From positions 1-64,000 of the forward strand of contig QKAU01000002.1 in NCBI GenBank assembly GCA_003246265.1: 64,000 nt of DNA, read 5' to 3'. Within the stretch, counting starts at the first letter, position 1, and the number at the start of each line of letters is the position of its first letter. The notes under the pieces are model-generated. The model saw only the letters and a program-made list of their open reading frames with translations, did not search any database and was not told where the DNA came from. This document shows positions 50,604 to 60,112 of the stretch, piece after piece. The position numbers and the translations under genes are program-made. This DNA comes from Kiritimatiellales bacterium (lineage in GTDB: Bacteria > Verrucomicrobiota > Kiritimatiellia > Kiritimatiellales > Pontiellaceae).

Positions 50604-53600
50604 GGGGCGTCTCCGGATGGTTGGGGTTGGTGCTTTTTGGCCAGCGTGTAGACGCAGGGGACAAGGAAGAGCGTCAGGGCGGTCGAGGCCACCATGCCAC
50701 CGATCATCGCGCGCGCCAGCGGAACCATGGCTTCGTTCCCGATCGAGAAGTTGAAGGCGAACGGCGCCATCGAGGCGAGCATGGTGAGCGAGGTCATCAG
50801 GATCGGACGCAGGCGGACGCAGGCGGCCTCGTAGGCAGCCTCGAACGGCCCGTGGCCGAGATCCATCTGCCGGTTGGCGAACTCCACGAGCAGGATCGAG
50901 TTGTTCACGACGACGCCGACCAGCATCAGCGTCCCCATCAGCGACTGGATGTTGAGCGTCGTGCCGGTCAGGAAAAGCGCGACAACGACGCCCGAGAGCG
51001 CGAGCGGCACCGCCAGCATGATGATGAGCGGTTCGGAAAAGGAGCGGAACTGGGCCATCAGCACCAGGAAGACCAAAAGCGCGGCGGTCAGCAGGCCGAA
51101 GCCGATGGTCGCGGCACCCTGGCGCATCGACTGCACGGGCCCGCGAAGGGAGACGGTTACGCCGCTCGGAAGTTCGATGCCTGCAAGCGTCTTTTCGACC
51201 TTCTTCATCACCGAGCCGAGGTCGCGGCCCTCGATGTTGACGTAGACGTCGTTGACGCGGGTGATGTTGTTGTGGGTGATTTCGCCGGGGATGGAGGTGC
51301 GCTTGACGGTTGCGATACTCGATAGTGGGATGGTGGTGCGTTTGCCATCCATCTCGACGGGCAGGGGAATGTTGTCGAGCTCGTCGACGGAATCGATCTC
51401 GTTGTCGGCATATTGCACGCCGATGAAGAAGTCGGTTCCTCCCTTGTCGATCCATATCATGCGGCTGAGGCCGATGCTCGATCCGTAGGCGGTGACGATG
51501 TTGCGGGCCACATCCTCCTGGGTAATGCCGTGGAGCGCGGCCTTGGCGCGGTCGACCTGGATGTCGAGCTGGGGATAGTCGAGCGCTTGGGCGATCTGGA
51601 CGTCGGCGGTCCCGGGTATTTCGCGCACGGCGCGTTCGATTGTTTCGGCGGTGGCGCGGCAGGCATCGAGCGAGCCCGCCGCGATCTGGATGTCGATCGG
51701 CGCGGCGACGCCCTCGTTGAGCGTAGCGTTGACGATGCCGCCGGTGACGAAGAGGAACTTTTCGTGCGGAAAGGCCTCGGCGAGGCTGGCGCGCAGCTCG
51801 CGGACATGGCGCATGACGCTTTTCTTGCGCCCCTTCTCTTCGAGGTTGATGATCAGGAAGGCGGTGTCTGGACCCGAGTTGGGGCTGAGGGCGGTGGAGA
51901 AACCCGCGCCCTTGCCGACCGGCATGCCGATGTTGGCGATGATCGATTTGATCTCATCCTGCGGAATGGCCGACTGGATGTGGCGCTCGATCTTCTCGAC
52001 CAGCTTTTCGGTCAGTTCGAGGCGCGTGCCGGGCGCGGTCTTCAGGCGGATTTCGAAGGAGCCGGCATCGACTGCCGGAAAGAGTTCGGTGCCGATGAAA
52101 GGGAGCATCAGGAAGCTGGCGGCGCAGGTTCCCCCGATGAGTATGATCGCGAGCCAGCGGTGCCTGAGGGTGTGGGCGAGCATCTTCTGGTAGACGCTCT
52201 CCGGTTGATCGAGGCGCTCCTCCAAGGTGTGTTCGACTGCGGCCGTGGCTGGCCCATGGCCGAGGAATCGGGCGCAAAAGACGGGGGCGACCGTCATGGC
52301 GACCACATACGAGGCGGCGATGGTGAAGACGGCGGCCAGCGCCAGCGGTTGGAAGAGGAATTTGATCATGCCGGTGAGGAAAAGGGCTGGAATGAAGACC
52401 GCCAGGGTGGTGACGGTGCCGGCAAGGATCGGCATCGAAACTTCCTCGGCGCCGTCGCGCGCGGCGTCGATGGTCCCCTTGCCCATGCGGCGGTGGCGGA
52501 CGATGTTTTCGACCACGACGATCCCCGCGTCGACCACCGTTCCGACCGCGAGGGCGAGGCCGCCGATGGTCATGACGTTGAGCGTTTCGCCGGTGAAGTA
52601 GAAGCCGAGGATGCCCGAGAGCAGCGAGAAGGGGAGCATCAGCAGGACCGCAACCGAGGGGCGGAATCGGCGCAGGAAGAGCACGACGATGAAAACCACG
52701 AGCAGCGCGCCGAGCAGGATCTGCTTCTGCAGGCCGGCCATCGCCTGGCGGATGTAGGAGGACTGGTCGCTCACCAGCGTGATTTCGGTGGTGGCGGGAA
52801 TGTCGCCGCGCGCCTTCATCTTCGGGATTTCGGCGGCGATGCCGGCGCGGATGCTGTCGACCACCTTGACGGTGTTTTCGCCGGGTTCGCGCAGGAGCGG
52901 GCAGTAGACCGATCGGCTGCCGTTGACGCGGACGATGTTGTATTGGAGCGCTGCATCGTCCTTCGCATAGCCGACATCCTTGATGAAAATGGTGCGTCCG
53001 CCGCGGATGGCGAGTGGGACATTGTCGATGTCGGCGGTGGTCGGAAGGGTGTTGACGGGGTGGACCTGGTAGTCGAGCCGGCCCATCTTGACCGTTCCGC
53101 CCGCCACTACGAGGTTGGCCTTCTCCATGGCCTCGACGACGTCGTCGGCCGCGAGGTGGTGGGCGGCGAGCTTGGCGGGGTCGAGGTAGATCATCATCTG
53201 GCGGAACTTGCCGCCGAAGGGGTGGGGGATCTGGACGCCCCTGAGTCCGCCCATCTTGTTGCGGACGGCGTAGTAGCCGATCTTGTAGAGCTCCGTTTCG
53301 CCCAGCCCCTCGCCGCTGATCGCCGCGAGCAGCACCGGCATGTTGCCGGGCTCGGAACGCATGGTGAAGGGAACCTCGATGCCCGGCGGCAGGTGGAAGA
53401 GGTCGCTCATCTCGTAGTTGATGATGTCGTTCATCGCCGTGCCCGGGTCGGCGCCCGCGCGGAAGGTGATCTTCAGCAGCGCCGCGCCGGGCAGGGAGCG
53501 CGATTCGATCGATTCGCGCTTCCCGGCCAGCGTGAGCGCCCGTTCGACGCGCTCGGTGACCGACTTTTCCATCTCAAGGGTCGAAAGGCCGGGGTAGGAA

Positions 53601-53743
53601 TAGTAGCTGACCACCACCGGCTTCTTGAAATCGGGCAGGATGTCCGTCGGGATCCTGGGGTATACCGCGAGGCCGAGGAAGGCGAGCGCGAGGATGGCCG
53701 CAAGGATACCGTAGGGGTTTTTCAGGGCGAATTTGACGAGCAT
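50600..53743 (-). CDS. RND-family efflux pump inner-membrane protein
   Basis: A 1,047-residue AcrB/HAE1-like transporter with 12 helices and two large periplasmic loops. Motifs: N-terminal AVYPRIPTDILPDFKKPVV, the helix-4 GTVVDAGIVVVENI (one Asp where HAE1 pumps often have two), GIPLPVEMDGKRTTIP-like docking segments and VQSMRQGAATIGFGLLTAAL. It exports substrates with proton import. GGGAG precedes the ATG at 53743, 15 bases after the fusion-protein gene. Substrate unknown. Confidence 0.9.
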   Translation of the reverse strand: MLVKFALKNPYGILAAILALAFLGLAVYPRIPTDILPDFKKPVVVSYYSYPGLSTLEMEKSVTERVERALTLAGKRESIESRSLPGAALLKITFRAGADPGTAMNDIINYEMSDLFHLPPGIEVPFTMRSEPGNMPVLLAAISGEGLGETELYKIGYYAVRNKMGGLRGVQIPHPFGGKFRQMMIYLDPAKLAAHHLAADDVVEAMEKANLVVAGGTVKMGRLDYQVHPVNTLPTTADIDNVPLAIRGGRTIFIKDVGYAKDDAALQYNIVRVNGSRSVYCPLLREPGENTVKVVDSIRAGIAAEIPKMKARGDIPATTEITLVSDQSSYIRQAMAGLQKQILLGALLVVFIVVLFLRRFRPSVAVLLMLPFSLLSGILGFYFTGETLNVMTIGGLALAVGTVVDAGIVVVENIVRHRRMGKGTIDAARDGAEEVSMPILAGTVTTLAVFIPALFLTGMIKFLFQPLALAAVFTIAASYVVAMTVAPVFCARFLGHGPATAAVEHTLEERLDQPESVYQKMLAHTLRHRWLAIILIGGTCAASFLMLPFIGTELFPAVDAGSFEIRLKTAPGTRLELTEKLVEKIERHIQSAIPQDEIKSIIANIGMPVGKGAGFSTALSPNSGPDTAFLIINLEEKGRKKSVMRHVRELRASLAEAFPHEKFLFVTGGIVNATLNEGVAAPIDIQIAAGSLDACRATAETIERAVREIPGTADVQIAQALDYPQLDIQVDRAKAALHGITQEDVARNIVTAYGSSIGLSRMIWIDKGGTDFFIGVQYADNEIDSVDELDNIPLPVEMDGKRTTIPLSSIATVKRTSIPGEITHNNITRVNDVYVNIEGRDLGSVMKKVEKTLAGIELPSGVTVSLRGPVQSMRQGAATIGFGLLTAALLVFLVLMAQFRSFSEPLIIMLAVPLALSGVVVALFLTGTTLNIQSLMGTLMLVGVVVNNSILLVEFANRQMDLGHGPFEAAYEAACVRLRPILMTSLTMLASMAPFAFNFSIGNEAMVPLARAMIGGMVASTALTLFLVPCVYTLAKKHQPQPSGDAP

Positions 53744-53758
53744 GGGAAGCGCTCCCGG

Positions 53759-54805
53759 CTAGTTGCGGTTCTGGACGGAGACCGCGTCGCCGTCGCGCAG
53801 GCGGCCGAGACCGTTGACGACGATTTGTTCGTTGCCGGTGAGCCCGGCGGCGACTTCGATTTGCATGCCGTTGTCGTTGCCCAGGGTGACCGGGATGCGC
53901 TTCACGGTTCCATTCTCGACGGCGTAGACGTGCGGCGGACCGTCGTTGAGCCGGACGGCGCCGGCCGGCACCACCAGCGCGTTGCGCCGGGTTTTCAATT
54001 CGATGGTGGTTTGGCCGTACATGCCGGGGAAGAGCAGTCCCTTGCTGTTGTCGAGGTCGATTTCCGCCCGCATGCGGCGGGTGTCCGGGTCAAGCACGCC
54101 GGCGGTGCGGGTGACGGTGGCGGAGAAAGTTTGGCCAGGGTAGGCATCGAAGGAGAGGGTGGCGGGATCGCCGTTGTTCAGCCAGACGGCGTCGCGTTCC
54201 GGGATGTAGGCGACCACGCGCAGCGGCGTGATCGAGTCGACTTGGATGAGCGTGGTGGCGGTGTCGGCCGCAACCAGGTCTCCCGGATCGACGTTGCGCA
54301 CGGAGACGATGCCGTCGAAGGGAGCGGGAATGGAGGCGTAGGCCAGCATCTGTTCGGCTTCCGCCAACTTGGCCGTCGTGACGTTTTGGGCTGCCATGGC
54401 CTGCTCCACGCGCAGATCGGCTTCATGGGCCGCCTTTTCGGTGACGGAGCCGGTTGCGGCCAGCGCCTTGACGCGCGTTTGTTCGGATTGCGCGGCGTCG
54501 AGGGCCGCCTGGCGCTCCTGCGTTTCGGCCTTGAGCACGGCGACGACGGCGGCCAGTTCGGGCACATCGACCTCCACCATGGGTTGGCCGGCCTTGACAA
54601 GGGTGCCGATATCGACATGGACGGCCTTGACGTACCCGGTGACCCGCGCGCCGATACAGGCAGAGTGGAAGGCTTCGACGCTGACGGGCTGGGTGGTAGT
54701 CACCGCCACGTCTTTTTTCTGGACGGGAACCAGTTCAACCGGCGCGGCGGCATGGACGGAGACGGCCGTTAGCAGGGCCAATCCACTGAGGTGTTTCGTT
54801 AGCAT
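53759..54805 (-). CDS. RND periplasmic adaptor (membrane fusion protein)
   Basis: A 348-residue adaptor with a signal peptide (GLALLTAVSVHAAAP). Biotinyl-lipoyl halves are visible (GYVKAVHVDIGTLVKAGQPM and SIPAPFDGIVSVRNVDPGDL), with the helical hairpin between (LKAETQERQAALDAAQSEQT) and beta-barrel and proximal domains after. It bridges the RND pump and TolC-like channel, which follow in that order. AGGAG precedes the ATG; a GATAATTATC palindrome lies 50 bases upstream. Confidence 0.88.
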   Translation of the reverse strand: MLTKHLSGLALLTAVSVHAAAPVELVPVQKKDVAVTTTQPVSVEAFHSACIGARVTGYVKAVHVDIGTLVKAGQPMVEVDVPELAAVVAVLKAETQERQAALDAAQSEQTRVKALAATGSVTEKAAHEADLRVEQAMAAQNVTTAKLAEAEQMLAYASIPAPFDGIVSVRNVDPGDLVAADTATTLIQVDSITPLRVVAYIPERDAVWLNNGDPATLSFDAYPGQTFSATVTRTAGVLDPDTRRMRAEIDLDNSKGLLFPGMYGQTTIELKTRRNALVVPAGAVRLNDGPPHVYAVENGTVKRIPVTLGNDNGMQIEVAAGLTGNEQIVVNGLGRLRDGDAVSVQNRN

Positions 54806-54854
54806 AGGTGGTTTCTCCTGATGGTCGTATCCATGGTTGGATTTTAAATATGAG

Positions 54855-54864
54855 GATAATTATC
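54855..54864. promoter_or_regulatory. GATAATTATC palindrome upstream of the RND operon
   Basis: A perfect 10-base palindrome in an AT-rich stretch (TGAGGATAATTATCATC), 50 bases before the adaptor start. It resembles a partial Fur-type box but could equally be a -10 promoter element. Confidence 0.3.
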
Positions 54865-54917
54865 ATCTATTCTTCCGGTAGTAACGACGAATTCCGGGAA
54901 ATCTGGACATGAACATT

Positions 54918-54945
54918 AAAAAAAGGCGCCCGGGAAGGGCGCCTT
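54918..54945 (-). terminator. Intrinsic terminator of the porin gene
   Basis: On the minus strand AAGGCGCCC and GGGCGCCTT form a perfect 9-bp stem with a 5-base loop, followed by a T run. It lies 24 bases after the porin stop. Confidence 0.9.
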
Positions 54946-54968
54946 GCGGTGTCGCTTGCAGCGGGGAT

Positions 54969-56138
54969 TTACCAGCTGATGCGGAGGGCGGAAGTCAGGC
55001 CGTATCCGTTGTAGTCTTCGCCGGTCTTGGCCAGGTTGCTGCCGTAGTTGCATTCGATCGCGTTCTGCCATTTCAGCTTGTGGCCGTAGAGGTACCAGTT
55101 GAAGCCCGCCAGCAGGTTGTGGGAAGTTTCCACCTTGTCGTTCGCGTTTTTCGCGGCATAGCGGGACATGCGGACATCCGAACGGTTCTCCAGGCTGGTT
55201 ACGCCAGCGTATTGGAGCACCAGCTGGAATTCCTTGGAGATGTTGTAGAAAGGCATGATGTCCACGCCGATCAGGTCGCTCTGGTCCTTGCCGTTTTCGG
55301 GCTCCGAAATGCCCTTGCCGCAGGCGATGTCGGTCCAGATGCCCACCTTTTCGGAGAGCATCTGCTTGTAGACGAGGGCGGCGACGTGCTGGAGGTCGCG
55401 GGTGCCGACCGTGTAGTCCGGATCCTGCTTGACCCCGGTGTAGTCGGGATCGTTGTAGACGTAGTCCAGCCGGAGCGAGCCCTTCTTGCCGACCTTGTGG
55501 CCAACGGAGAGCAGGGAGAACCAGCCGCTTTCGAAATGGCCCAGTTCGTCTTCGCCGCTGGAGGAGAATCCGCCTGCGTTGTAGCTCCATTCTTCCTTTT
55601 CGCCGGAGACCGTGGCGCCGGTGAAGTATTCGGTCGGGAACCAGAGGTTTTCGGCGACGATGCTGCGCTCGGGAACGATGAGCTTCTTGGAGGAGGTTTC
55701 CCCGTCCAAGGTGAATCCGGCCGACTGCTTGCCGACCTTGATCGATGCCGCCTTGCATGCGTTCCATCCCGCGTAGGCATCGGTCAGGCGGCCGTAGAAA
55801 TTGTCCCAGGAATCTTCCTGGTCGATATCGTTCAAGTTGGCATCCATTTCGATGTGCAGAACGAGATTGTTAACGAGATCCGCCTTGAATCCGAGCCGGA
55901 GCCGGCGCCAGTCGAAGTCGTCGTAGTTTCCTTCTTCGCTATGGAACGATACGGCGTCGCCCTGCAGGCGTCCGGTGAAGACGACTTTTTGGACCGGTCC
56001 GTCGGACTTGTCGACCAGTATGGTGGCCGCATCCCAAATCTTGTCGTACATGGACGGTTCGGCGGCCGTCTCGGCGTTGGCCACGGTTGCGGAAGCCGCG
56101 ATCGCCGCGATCCATCCTGCTGCAAATGCTTTCCTCAT
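54969..56138 (-). CDS. OprO/OprP-like phosphate-selective porin
   Basis: A 389-residue outer-membrane beta-barrel with a signal peptide (MRKAFAAGWIAAIAASATVA). It matches the porin O/P family: FTGRLQGDAVSF at the N-terminus, WRRLRLGFKADLVNNLVLHI, DAYAGWNACKAASIKVGKQS, and a C-terminal aromatic end (SALRISW). OprO/P porins pass phosphate or pyrophosphate, which fits its position between pst and the Na/Pi transporter. The start at 56138 has GGAGAGAG upstream; 56168 does not. A candidate Pho box lies at 56277-56305. Confidence 0.8.
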   Translation of the reverse strand: MRKAFAAGWIAAIAASATVANAETAAEPSMYDKIWDAATILVDKSDGPVQKVVFTGRLQGDAVSFHSEEGNYDDFDWRRLRLGFKADLVNNLVLHIEMDANLNDIDQEDSWDNFYGRLTDAYAGWNACKAASIKVGKQSAGFTLDGETSSKKLIVPERSIVAENLWFPTEYFTGATVSGEKEEWSYNAGGFSSSGEDELGHFESGWFSLLSVGHKVGKKGSLRLDYVYNDPDYTGVKQDPDYTVGTRDLQHVAALVYKQMLSEKVGIWTDIACGKGISEPENGKDQSDLIGVDIMPFYNISKEFQLVLQYAGVTSLENRSDVRMSRYAAKNANDKVETSHNLLAGFNWYLYGHKLKWQNAIECNYGSNLAKTGEDYNGYGLTSALRISW

Positions 56139-56276
56139 GATTCTCTCTCCATTTGGTTTCATTGACACAATTCGAAGGAAGGGGGACGGCCGGTCCCATC
56201 CGGTCGGTTTATCCGGACCACGTCACCGAACCGTGCATATTTCCCCTTCGTCATGCAAATAGGATTAGAATCCGAA

Positions 56277-56305
56277 TGTTAGGATATGGTGAGTCAACGG
56301 TTAGG
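56277..56305 (-). promoter_or_regulatory. Candidate triple Pho box upstream of the porin
   Basis: On the minus strand CCTAACC-GTTG-ACTCACC-ATAT-CCTAACA: three 7-base units at exact 11-base spacing, about 140 bases before the porin start. Confidence 0.5.
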
Positions 56306-56362
56306 GATTGGTGGAAAATCGGGATTCCTTCCCAAACATTCGGGTCCCGTCGGTTGTCGGCG

Positions 56363-56396
56363 AAAAAAAGAAGCGCCCCCGTTGCCGGAGGCGCTT
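56363..56396 (-). terminator. Intrinsic terminator of the Na/Pi transporter gene
   Basis: On the minus strand AAGCGCCTCC pairs with GGGGGCGCTT (10 bp, one G-U) around a 6-base loop, followed by C and seven T. It lies 24 bases past the stop. Confidence 0.88.
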
Positions 56397-56419
56397 TGCA
56401 GTAGGCGGATGGACCGCGG

Positions 56420-58186
56420 CTATTTTTCGCCGGCGACGACCTCGGCGATGTTCAGGGCATGGTCCTTCATGCGGCGGTAGTAGTTGAGGATGTCGGTGAA
56501 GGCCAGGCTGAAGAAGGGCGAAACCTCCTCGTTCTGCAGCCGTTCGAGGTGCTGCCGCCGGAAATCCTTCATCATGGCGGTGATGCCCACGCCCTCGGCC
56601 GCCGCCCAGGGAAGCATCTCCTTCCTCGTTCCCTTGACCATCTTGTCGACTTCGGCAATGTAGGTTGCGACGCGTTCGTGCAGCCGGACCAGCTTGTCGC
56701 GGGCCGGGGCGTCGAGCCGGAGATCCATCTCGCCCAGCTTGCGCAACCCCTTGAGCACGTTGGCCACGTAGTCGCTCAAGGATTCGTATTCGTCGGCAAT
56801 GCGCATCTGCATGTGGGCCTGGAGGGTGATCTCCTGCGGGACCTGGCCGGCGGTGAGGCGGCTGAGGAAGAGGAAGATCTCCTTCTGGACGTTGTCGAGG
56901 ATCTCCTCGCGACGGAAGATCTCCCGCTCCAGGTCGGGGTCCGGGGCGTCCATGTCGAGGCAGCTGCGCAGCTTGGACATCATGCCCTCGACGCTTTCGG
57001 CCATGAAGTGGAGCTGCTCCTTCGACTGCACGATGCTCAGCGAAGGCGTATTGAGCATGCGGACGTCGAGGTAGGTGAGGTGGGCGACCTCCTTGATCTT
57101 CTTGTCGGGGACCAGGATGGTAACCAGCTTGCCCAGCAGGCCGGCGAAGGGCAGGAAGACGAGTACATTGATGACGTTGAACGAGGTGTGTGTGAGCGCG
57201 ATGCCGGAGGTGACCACGAGGTCGAAGGTTTTCTGGATGCCTTCCATCATCTCCGGGTTGGCGAGGGCGTCCGCCACGGGGATGTCGGGATGGAGGTTGG
57301 CCGCGACCTGGTCGATAGTGACCGTGATCGGATCGTAGCCGGTCTTCGACGAGATGATCCGGGCCAGCGCATGGATCATGACGGGGAAGAGGGAGATGAA
57401 CCAGGTGGTGCCGAACACGTTGAAGAGGACGTGGGAGTAGGCTGCGCGCTTGGCGTTGGTCGTGGTTCCCAGCGACGCCAGCCATGCCGTGATGGTAGTG
57501 CCGATGTTTTCGCCCATCACCAGCGCGGCCGCGGTCTGGTATTCGATCACGCCCGAGCAGGCCAGGCTGATGGTGATTCCGAGCGTGGCGGAGGAGGACT
57601 GGACGATCATGGTCATGATGCACCCCACCAGCGCGCATTTGACGATGCCGAGGTAGGAGGTCGCCTGGAAGGCGTGGAACCAGGTGCTGAACTCCTCGTG
57701 GGAGCGCAGGGGCTTGAAGCCGTTCTTCATGAGCTCAAGGCCGAAGAAGACCATGCCGATACCCATGACCGCCATGCCGATGTAGCGCACCCGGTCGGCC
57801 TTCGAGAAGAGGAAGGCGAAGGCTGCGATGCCCAGGATGGGCAGGCCGTGCTTGCCGATGTCCAGGACCAGGATCCATCCGGTGATGGTGGTACCGATGT
57901 TGGCGCCGAAGATGACGCCGATGGCCTGCATCAGCGTCATGATGCCCGAGTTGACGAAGCCCACCACCATGACCGTGGTGACCGAACTGGACTGGACGAG
58001 GGTCGTGACAAGGAGGCCCACCAGCACGCCCATTACGCGGTTGTTCGTCGCGAAGCCGATGACCTTGCGCAGCCGGTCGCCGGAAACGGCCTGCAACCCT
58101 TCGGACATGTATTTCATGCCCAGCAGGAAAACACCGAGCCCTCCGACTACCTTCGACGCGATGTCCCAGAACAAATGTTCGCCCAT
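56420..58186 (-). CDS. Na/Pi cotransporter with C-terminal PhoU-like domain
   Basis: A 588-residue PNaS-family transporter (NptA/YjbB type). The two inverted repeats carry the QSSS motifs (LVTTLVQSSSVTTVMVVGFV and MTMIVQSSSATLGITISLAC), each followed by a GANIGTT- or GENIGTT-like loop. From about residue 350 a helical PhoU-like tail follows (VEGMMSKLRSCLDMDAPD, YESLSDYVANVLKGLRKL). These proteins move phosphate with sodium, often as exporters. The start at 58186 has AGGGGGCC upstream. A candidate Pho box lies at 58229-58246. Confidence 0.88.
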   Translation of the reverse strand: MGEHLFWDIASKVVGGLGVFLLGMKYMSEGLQAVSGDRLRKVIGFATNNRVMGVLVGLLVTTLVQSSSVTTVMVVGFVNSGIMTLMQAIGVIFGANIGTTITGWILVLDIGKHGLPILGIAAFAFLFSKADRVRYIGMAVMGIGMVFFGLELMKNGFKPLRSHEEFSTWFHAFQATSYLGIVKCALVGCIMTMIVQSSSATLGITISLACSGVIEYQTAAALVMGENIGTTITAWLASLGTTTNAKRAAYSHVLFNVFGTTWFISLFPVMIHALARIISSKTGYDPITVTIDQVAANLHPDIPVADALANPEMMEGIQKTFDLVVTSGIALTHTSFNVINVLVFLPFAGLLGKLVTILVPDKKIKEVAHLTYLDVRMLNTPSLSIVQSKEQLHFMAESVEGMMSKLRSCLDMDAPDPDLEREIFRREEILDNVQKEIFLFLSRLTAGQVPQEITLQAHMQMRIADEYESLSDYVANVLKGLRKLGEMDLRLDAPARDKLVRLHERVATYIAEVDKMVKGTRKEMLPWAAAEGVGITAMMKDFRRQHLERLQNEEVSPFFSLAFTDILNYYRRMKDHALNIAEVVAGEK

Positions 58187-58228
58187 GCCGGCCCCCTTTG
58201 CGTGGTAAGTTAAAAAATGCGGGGGCAC

Positions 58229-58246
58229 GCTAACAGATAGCTAACA
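58229..58246 (+). promoter_or_regulatory. Candidate Pho box upstream of the Na/Pi transporter
   Basis: GCTAACA-GATA-GCTAACA: a perfect 7-base direct repeat with 11-base period, 43 bases before the transporter start. It points the opposite way to the pstS and porin copies relative to the gene. Confidence 0.5.
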
Positions 58247-58295
58247 ATAGGCGACAAAAAAAGGCGCGGGGGTTTGGCGGAAATTCCAGATGGGA

Positions 58296-60095
58296 TTATG
58301 CGGGGTTTGCGGCCAATTCCCCAAGGGCTCCGTTCGGCAGCACGACGGTAAAGGTGCTTCCATGCCCGACCCGGCTTTCCACCTCGATCGTTCCGCCATG
58401 GGCCTGCACGATATGCTTTACGATGGAGAGCCCGAGGCCCGTGCCGCCCAGTTTGCGGCTCCGGGCGGTATCGACCCGGTAGAAGCGCTCAAAAAGCCGG
58501 TCCAGATGCTTCCGCTCGATCCCGAAGCCCTCGTCTTCGACGGAGAGTTTCACCCACGGCCCGTCCTCCCGGGCCGTGACCACCACCCGCTTGTCGGGAT
58601 CGGAATACTTCACCGCATTGATGATCAGGTTGACCAGCGCCTGCTCGACCAGCGGGGCATTGATGGATGCCACGAGGTCGGCAGGACACTCCATCTCGAC
58701 CCGGATGTGCTTCTTCTGGGCCTGAAGCTGGCAGAGATAGATGGCGTTTTCCACCACTCCGGACAGCCGGCTCTTCTCCTTCATCACCTGGCCCTCCTTC
58801 TGCTCTAGGCGGGACAGGGTCAGCAGGTCGTCGATGATCGCATTGAGGCGCTCGGCCTGCTGGCTGATGATTTCCAGGAAACGCCGGGTGCCGGGTTCGT
58901 GCTTCCAGTCGTCGGAGAGCAGCGTTTCGACAAAGCCCTTGATGGAGGTGATGGGGGTCTTGAGTTCGTGCGAAACGTTGGCGACGAAGTCGGAGCGGAC
59001 CGTCTCCAGGTGGCGCAGCTGGGTTACATCGCGCAGGATGATCAGTGCCCCGATCGATTCCCCTTCGGCGCTGCGCAGCACCGTGCCGTTGACCTGGATC
59101 TGCTTCTCGGCCTGGCCTACCAGGCTCAGGTCGCGCGAGAGCGGCCGCTGGGATCCCAGCACGGCCTTGATGAACTCCTGAAGGTTGGCAAACCGGACGG
59201 CCTGCTGCACCAGGTCCCGCTTCATCCGCTCCGGATCGACGCCCAGGATCTCGCCGGCTACCCGGTTCATGTGGATGACGCGCTCGCGGCGGTCGATCGC
59301 CAGCACGCCGTCGTTCATGCTGGAAAGCACCGCCTCCTGTTCGCTGCGCTGCTCGCTCAGCGTGGAGAGGGTGTGGTTGAGCTGCTGCGACATGGTGTTC
59401 AGCGATTCGGCCAGCTGGTCGAACTCCATCGTCTGCTGTGCTGCAATGCGGTGGTTGAACTCCCCCTCGGCAAACAGGCGCGCCGCGCGACCCATGCTGT
59501 CGAGTGGCGTGGTGATGCGACGGACCACCACGATGCACACGGCAAAGGCCAGCATGCCGGTGAGGATGGCGGCGACGATCACGCGTTTCGTCATGGCGTT
59601 GAGTTCGGCCTGGATCGCGGTCATGGGCAAGGCCGCCCGCACCGCGCAGAGGGTTTCGTGGCGATCGTTGCGCAGCGGAACGGCCACATACATCATCTCC
59701 TGCCTGAGGGTCCGGCTGTAGCGGTTGTCGATGCCGGAATCGCCGCCCAGGGCCTGGCGGATTTCGGGCCGGTCGCCATGGTACTCCATGTCGTCGGGCT
59801 GCTTTTCGGAATCCCCCGCGACGCGTCCGTCGGGGAGGATGACGGTAAAGCGGGTGCGGGCATCGTTTCCAAGCCGTTTGCAGAGGGCGTCGACCGCGGA
59901 CAGGTCGTTGGCCTGCATCAGGGGCTGGACATGGTCGGCAAGCAGGAGTGCGCGGGTGCGGATGTCCTTTTCCAGCGCCTGGAAATAGAGATTGGACATC
60001 GAGTGGTAGGCATAGAGCGCCACCACCAGGATGGCCACCGCCATCAGGACCCAGTAGGAGGGGAGCAAGAGCCAAAACAGGCGCCTTTTCTTCAC
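58296..60095 (-). CDS. phoR: Phosphate-regulon sensor histidine kinase PhoR-like
   Basis: A 599-residue membrane kinase. Helix 1 (residues 8-31), a ~140-residue periplasmic domain, helix 2 (172-191), HAMP (192-245), PAS (250-360), then HisKA with His376 in NVSHELKTPITSIKG, and a HATPase domain (NLIINAVKYSD, DEGFGIERKH, GGTGLGLSIVKHIVQAHGG). The start is GTG at 60095, 17 bases after the phoB stop. The long periplasmic domain makes it unlike the short-loop PhoR of E. coli and more like PhoR of Gram-positives. It should phosphorylate the adjacent PhoB. Confidence 0.9.
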   Translation of the reverse strand: MKKRRLFWLLLPSYWVLMAVAILVVALYAYHSMSNLYFQALEKDIRTRALLLADHVQPLMQANDLSAVDALCKRLGNDARTRFTVILPDGRVAGDSEKQPDDMEYHGDRPEIRQALGGDSGIDNRYSRTLRQEMMYVAVPLRNDRHETLCAVRAALPMTAIQAELNAMTKRVIVAAILTGMLAFAVCIVVVRRITTPLDSMGRAARLFAEGEFNHRIAAQQTMEFDQLAESLNTMSQQLNHTLSTLSEQRSEQEAVLSSMNDGVLAIDRRERVIHMNRVAGEILGVDPERMKRDLVQQAVRFANLQEFIKAVLGSQRPLSRDLSLVGQAEKQIQVNGTVLRSAEGESIGALIILRDVTQLRHLETVRSDFVANVSHELKTPITSIKGFVETLLSDDWKHEPGTRRFLEIISQQAERLNAIIDDLLTLSRLEQKEGQVMKEKSRLSGVVENAIYLCQLQAQKKHIRVEMECPADLVASINAPLVEQALVNLIINAVKYSDPDKRVVVTAREDGPWVKLSVEDEGFGIERKHLDRLFERFYRVDTARSRKLGGTGLGLSIVKHIVQAHGGTIEVESRVGHGSTFTVVLPNGALGELAANPA

Positions 60096-60112
60096 GGTCG
60101 CGTCAATCTCCG

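Noticed and set aside
51413-54772. A 1,119-codon open frame on the + strand opposite the RND pump and adaptor
   Set aside because: It is the antisense shadow of the high-GC RND and adaptor genes; composition is Asp/Gly/Arg/His-rich with no domain, and the minus-strand genes have clear family motifs and ribosome sites.
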